DNA from: Alphaproteobacteria bacterium
GTDB taxonomy: Bacteria > Pseudomonadota > Alphaproteobacteria > Micropepsales > Micropepsaceae
DNA: 14,091 bases
NCBI GenBank assembly: GCA_003246795.1
Contig: QKCS01000070.1
Coordinates: 1-14,091, forward strand
Direction: 5' to 3'
Numbering within the stretch: position 1 is the stretch's first letter; every line of letters begins with the position of its first letter. Of the stretch, positions 11,439-14,091 are shown piece by piece. The notes beneath the pieces were generated by a model. The model was not told where the DNA came from and did not search any database. It worked only from the letters and a program-made list of their open reading frames with translations. The position numbers were made by a program, and so were the translations under genes.

Positions 11439-13364
11439 TTACTTCTCGCCGGCCCAGCCGCAGCTCCGGCCTTCGTTCTGCTCTTTCAAATAGCCCATCA
11501 ACGGTTGGAAGTATTCGATCAGCGCCGACCCATCCATCTCCTTGCCGCCGGTCAACTTCTCCAGCGTTTCGGGCCACGGCTTCGACGCGCCGGCCTGCAG
11601 CATGGCCATGAACTTCTGGCCCGCTTCCTTGCTGCCGTAGACGTCGCATTCGTTCAGCGGTCCCTTGAAGCCCGCGGCGTCGCACAGCGACTTCTGGAAC
11701 TGGAACTGCAAGACGAAGGCCAGGAAGTACCGCGTGTACGGCGTGTTGCCCGGGATATGGTATTTCGCGCCCGGGTCGAAATCCTCCTCGCTGCGCGCAA
11801 CCGGCGCCGAGACGCCCTGATAGTCCTCGCGCAACTTCCACCAAGCGGCGTTGTACTCTTCGGGCTTCACTTCGCCCGAGAACACTTTCCAGCGCCACTG
11901 ATCGACGAGTTTGCCCCACGGCAGGAACACGATCTTGTCCAGCGCCCATTTCATTTGCGAGTTGATCACGCCCTTCGGGTCCGGTTTCCGCGCCGGCACC
12001 AGGCCGATCTTGTGCAGGTGTTCCGGCGTCAGCGACAGCGTGATCGTATCGCCGATCGCCTCATGGAACCCGTCATGCGCCGCGTTTTGGAACATCGGCG
12101 GCAGCGGGTTGTACATCAGGTCGTAGTAGAGATGCCCCAACTCGTGATGGATCGTGGTCAGCGAATCCTCGTCGGGCTCTATGCACTGCTTGATGCGCAC
12201 GTCGCCTTCCAGGTTCATATCCCAAGCGCTGGCGTGGCACACGACGTCGCGGTCGCGCGGCCGCGTCAGCATCGACTTCTCCCAGAACGACGCCGGCAGC
12301 TTCGGCATGCCCAACGACACGTAGAAGTCTTCCGCGATCTTGGTCATCTTCACCGAGATCGCCGCGTCCGCCTTGTGTGACAGCTCGGCGAGCTCGACGG
12401 GCGTCTTCGCCTTCGCGCTCCTGCGCAGCGCGTTGTACTCGGCGTCGCGCATCTTCTTCAGCGACGCCGTGACGTCGAGGCTCGCCACCCCCTTATATGG
12501 CTCGACCAGCGGATAGATGTTGCTCCACTGCTGCGCCCACATATTGCCGAGCAGATGCGCCGGAATCTTGCCGTCCTTCGGCACGACGGCGTCCCCGTAT
12601 TTGGCGTTCAGCTTCCCGCGCACGTAGCAATGCAGCTGCTCGTAGAGCGGCTTCACCTGCCCCCACAGCCGTTCGGTCTCCTGCGCGAACGCCGCCGGCT
12701 CCATGTCGTAGCCGCCGCGCCAAACCTCGCCGGTGTCGGCGAAGCCCATTTCCTTCGCGCCCTCGTTCGCGATCTCCACGAAGCGCTGATAGTCCTTGCG
12801 GATCGGCCGCGCCGTTTGGTGCCAGCCCTTCCATGCCGCCGCGCGCGCTGCGGGCGTTTGCGTCGGGTCGTTGACGATCTTTTCGATGTCCGTGAGGTTC
12901 AGACAGTCGTTCGCGCTCCGGCACCATTTCCCCGCGCCGTAGTTCGCCTCCATCTTGGACAGGATCTTCGCCAGTTCCGACTGCAACGCCGGATCGCTCG
13001 GCGCCGGCGCCGACACGTTCTTGAGCAGCATGATCGACCGCGCCGTGTCGGGCTTGAGGTCCTTGACGTCGTTGAAGCGCTTCGACTCCTCGACCCGCCG
13101 CGACTGCCAATTCAGTTGCTCTTCGTTCGCCTTGGCCGCGACCATTTGCGAGTCGTCGGTGATGTACGTCGCCTGCAGCCAATTCGCCGAGGCGATGTAA
13201 GGCGTCATCTTCCGGATGTCGGCGTTCAGATCGTCGACGAACTTGTCCGCATCGGCCGCCGTCGCGGGCGCCGAGGACTTGCCCTCGCTCGTCGATTCCG
13301 ATTGGCCGCAGCCGGCCAACATCACCGCTCCGCTCAACAAGAGCGCCGCACGCAAGTTTTTCAT
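11439..13364 (-). CDS. M2 family peptidyl-dipeptidase (ACE-like zinc metallopeptidase), lipoprotein
   Basis: A bacterial relative of angiotensin-converting enzyme, which removes C-terminal dipeptides from peptides. The protein is 641 residues and covers one ACE catalytic domain. The N-terminus (MKNLRAALLLSGAVMLAGC) is a lipoprotein signal with lipobox LAGC and Cys19, so it should be membrane-anchored facing the periplasm. The zinc site is HHELGH (HExxH: His407, Glu408, His411) with the third ligand Glu435 in GFHEAIGD. The C-terminal substrate/chloride region KYHIPGNTPYTRYF keeps the equivalents of human testis ACE Lys511, His513, Tyr520, Arg522 and Tyr523 at 534, 536, 543, 545 and 546. A full set of catalytic residues suggests an active enzyme. 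The longer frame from 13412 is rejected: ATG 13364 has GGGGAG at 13375-13370 with a 5-base spacer and begins the signal. Confidence 0.95.
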   Translation of the reverse strand: MKNLRAALLLSGAVMLAGCGQSESTSEGKSSAPATAADADKFVDDLNADIRKMTPYIASANWLQATYITDDSQMVAAKANEEQLNWQSRRVEESKRFNDVKDLKPDTARSIMLLKNVSAPAPSDPALQSELAKILSKMEANYGAGKWCRSANDCLNLTDIEKIVNDPTQTPAARAAAWKGWHQTARPIRKDYQRFVEIANEGAKEMGFADTGEVWRGGYDMEPAAFAQETERLWGQVKPLYEQLHCYVRGKLNAKYGDAVVPKDGKIPAHLLGNMWAQQWSNIYPLVEPYKGVASLDVTASLKKMRDAEYNALRRSAKAKTPVELAELSHKADAAISVKMTKIAEDFYVSLGMPKLPASFWEKSMLTRPRDRDVVCHASAWDMNLEGDVRIKQCIEPDEDSLTTIHHELGHLYYDLMYNPLPPMFQNAAHDGFHEAIGDTITLSLTPEHLHKIGLVPARKPDPKGVINSQMKWALDKIVFLPWGKLVDQWRWKVFSGEVKPEEYNAAWWKLREDYQGVSAPVARSEEDFDPGAKYHIPGNTPYTRYFLAFVLQFQFQKSLCDAAGFKGPLNECDVYGSKEAGQKFMAMLQAGASKPWPETLEKLTGGKEMDGSALIEYFQPLMGYLKEQNEGRSCGWAGEK

Positions 13365-13492
13365 CTTGTCTCCCCGTCGTCTTTGAGCCTTGGTCCGCGG
13401 GCGGGATAGCACGCGACCGCGGCCCGGCGCGAGTCACGCCGTCGGAAGCTTGGGGAACGGCGGTTGATGTGTCCAAGCGGGCCGGAACGTCT

Positions 13493-14091
13493 CTAGAACT
13501 CGACTTCCAGCTCCTCGACGTCGTCGGGTTCCTCGGCGGCCGCGGCCACCCATGTCTTCATCAACGGCCAATCGGCGATGGTCCGGCAATAGCCGTCGCA
13601 TAGGCGGTTGACATGAACGTCGTACGTCGCAAAGCGCCTCGTGACCGGCGCATACATCGCGTCCGCGACGGTCGGCTTGCCGAACAGGAACGGGCCTCCA
13701 TAGAGTTCCAGACATTCGCGCCAAATCGCGGTGATGCGTTCGATGTCGCCGCGCGCGCCGGCGAAGATCTTGTAACCGGGATATCGGCCCTTGATGTTCA
13801 TCGGCATCGCCGATCACAGATTGGGGAATCCCGAGTGCATCTCGCCGCTGACGCTGCGGCAGTGCGCGCGCGCTTTGATGTCCGCCGGAAACAAGCCCGC
13901 GTCCGGCTTGATCTCGGCGAGGTACTCGGCGATCGCCAGCGTGTCCCACACCGTCACGCCGTTGTGCTCGAGCCGCGGGACGAGGAAAGACGGCGACAGC
14001 AACAACAACTCCGCCCGCGCGTCGGGATCGCTCGCCGGCAGCGTCCGTTCCTCGAACGGAAGACCCGCCATCTGGCACAACAGCCAGCCCC
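13493..14091 (-). pseudogene. Glutathione S-transferase with in-frame TGA, 5' end outside window
   Basis: A cytoplasmic glutathione S-transferase family protein whose first residues lie beyond the right edge. The visible N-terminal thioredoxin-fold part reads GWLLCQMAGLPFEERTLP..., then SPSFLVPRLEHNGVTVWDTLAIAEYLAE with the usual VP and D/S-type glutathione-binding turn (here WDTLAI). After ARAHCRSVSGEMHSGFPNL comes a TGA at 13816-13814. The same frame then continues with SAMPMNIKGRYPGYKIF and the whole helical C-terminal domain (IWRECLELYGGPFLFGKPTVADAMYAPV...) to TAG at 13495-13493. From memory of this GST group, the interrupted position is usually Arg (L-R-S-x-x-P-M-N), so CGA to TGA is the likely change. 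Either the gene is broken by one point mutation, or the base is an error and the gene is intact. The M2 gene begins 128 bases downstream on the same strand. Confidence 0.85.

Noticed and set aside
13365..13412. Extended N-terminus of the M2 peptidase
   Set aside because: It would place 16 charged residues before the lipoprotein signal; the downstream ATG has a strong ribosome binding site.
13814..13816. TGA read as selenocysteine or as a sense codon
   Set aside because: Family members are remembered with Arg and not Cys or Trp here, no obvious SECIS-like hairpin follows, and TGA ends other intact genes in the window (ridA, clpA, FemAB-like).
1..14091. CRISPR arrays, tRNA or rRNA genes, transposons, integrase or prophage genes
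   Set aside because: I read both strands for repeated units, cloverleaf-like segments and transposase or phage motifs and saw none.

Overview
The window looks like chromosomal DNA of a GC-rich alphaproteobacterium. This rests on gene content and not on any marker gene: a clpS-clpA pair, a PF04339 (DUF482, FemAB-like) protein beside a HIT protein, a DUF1499 protein, a phasin, and a D,D-carboxypeptidase with a C-terminal SPOR domain. I cannot resolve the order or genus. No tRNA, rRNA, CRISPR array, insertion sequence or phage gene is visible, and the genes share a uniform GC-rich codon style, so this reads as core rather than recently acquired DNA.

Layout, left to right. (1) 1-876, minus: agmatine deiminase, running off the left edge before its catalytic cysteine. 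(2) 974-3057, plus: a tight run of RidA-family protein, FemAB-like transferase and HIT hydrolase. (3) 3050-3496, minus: hotdog thioesterase, overlapping the HIT gene tail to tail. (4) 3606-4421, plus: exported DUF5694 protein. (5) 4422-7822, minus: clpS, clpA and a small exported protein of unknown function that shares an ATGA overlap with clpA. (6) 7924-8909, minus: DUF1499 protein and phasin, with a terminator after each. (7) 8910-9384: a 475-base divergent control region. (8) 9385-11355, plus: D,D-carboxypeptidase with SPOR domain, then a GFA-family zinc protein. (9) 11439-14091, minus: an ACE-like M2 metallopeptidase lipoprotein and a glutathione S-transferase interrupted by an in-frame TGA and cut by the right edge.

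How the parts work together. ClpS and ClpA form the N-degron recognition and unfolding arm of the ClpAP protease. The FemAB-like protein a few genes away belongs, by family knowledge, to the same broad acyltransferase fold as the enzymes that add N-degron residues; a functional link is only a hypothesis. The phasin points to polyhydroxyalkanoate storage. Its promoter (TTGACA, 17 bases, CATATA) lies between two TGC-N3-GCA dyads that resemble operators of the PHA repressor PhaR. The carboxypeptidase, the M2 lipoprotein and the two other exported proteins are envelope functions.

The points most worth a second look are the nonsense codon in the glutathione S-transferase, the operator-flanked phasin promoter, the unknown exported protein coupled to clpA, and the FemAB-like gene near clpSA. 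I did not find convincing evidence for a wholly new multi-gene system.
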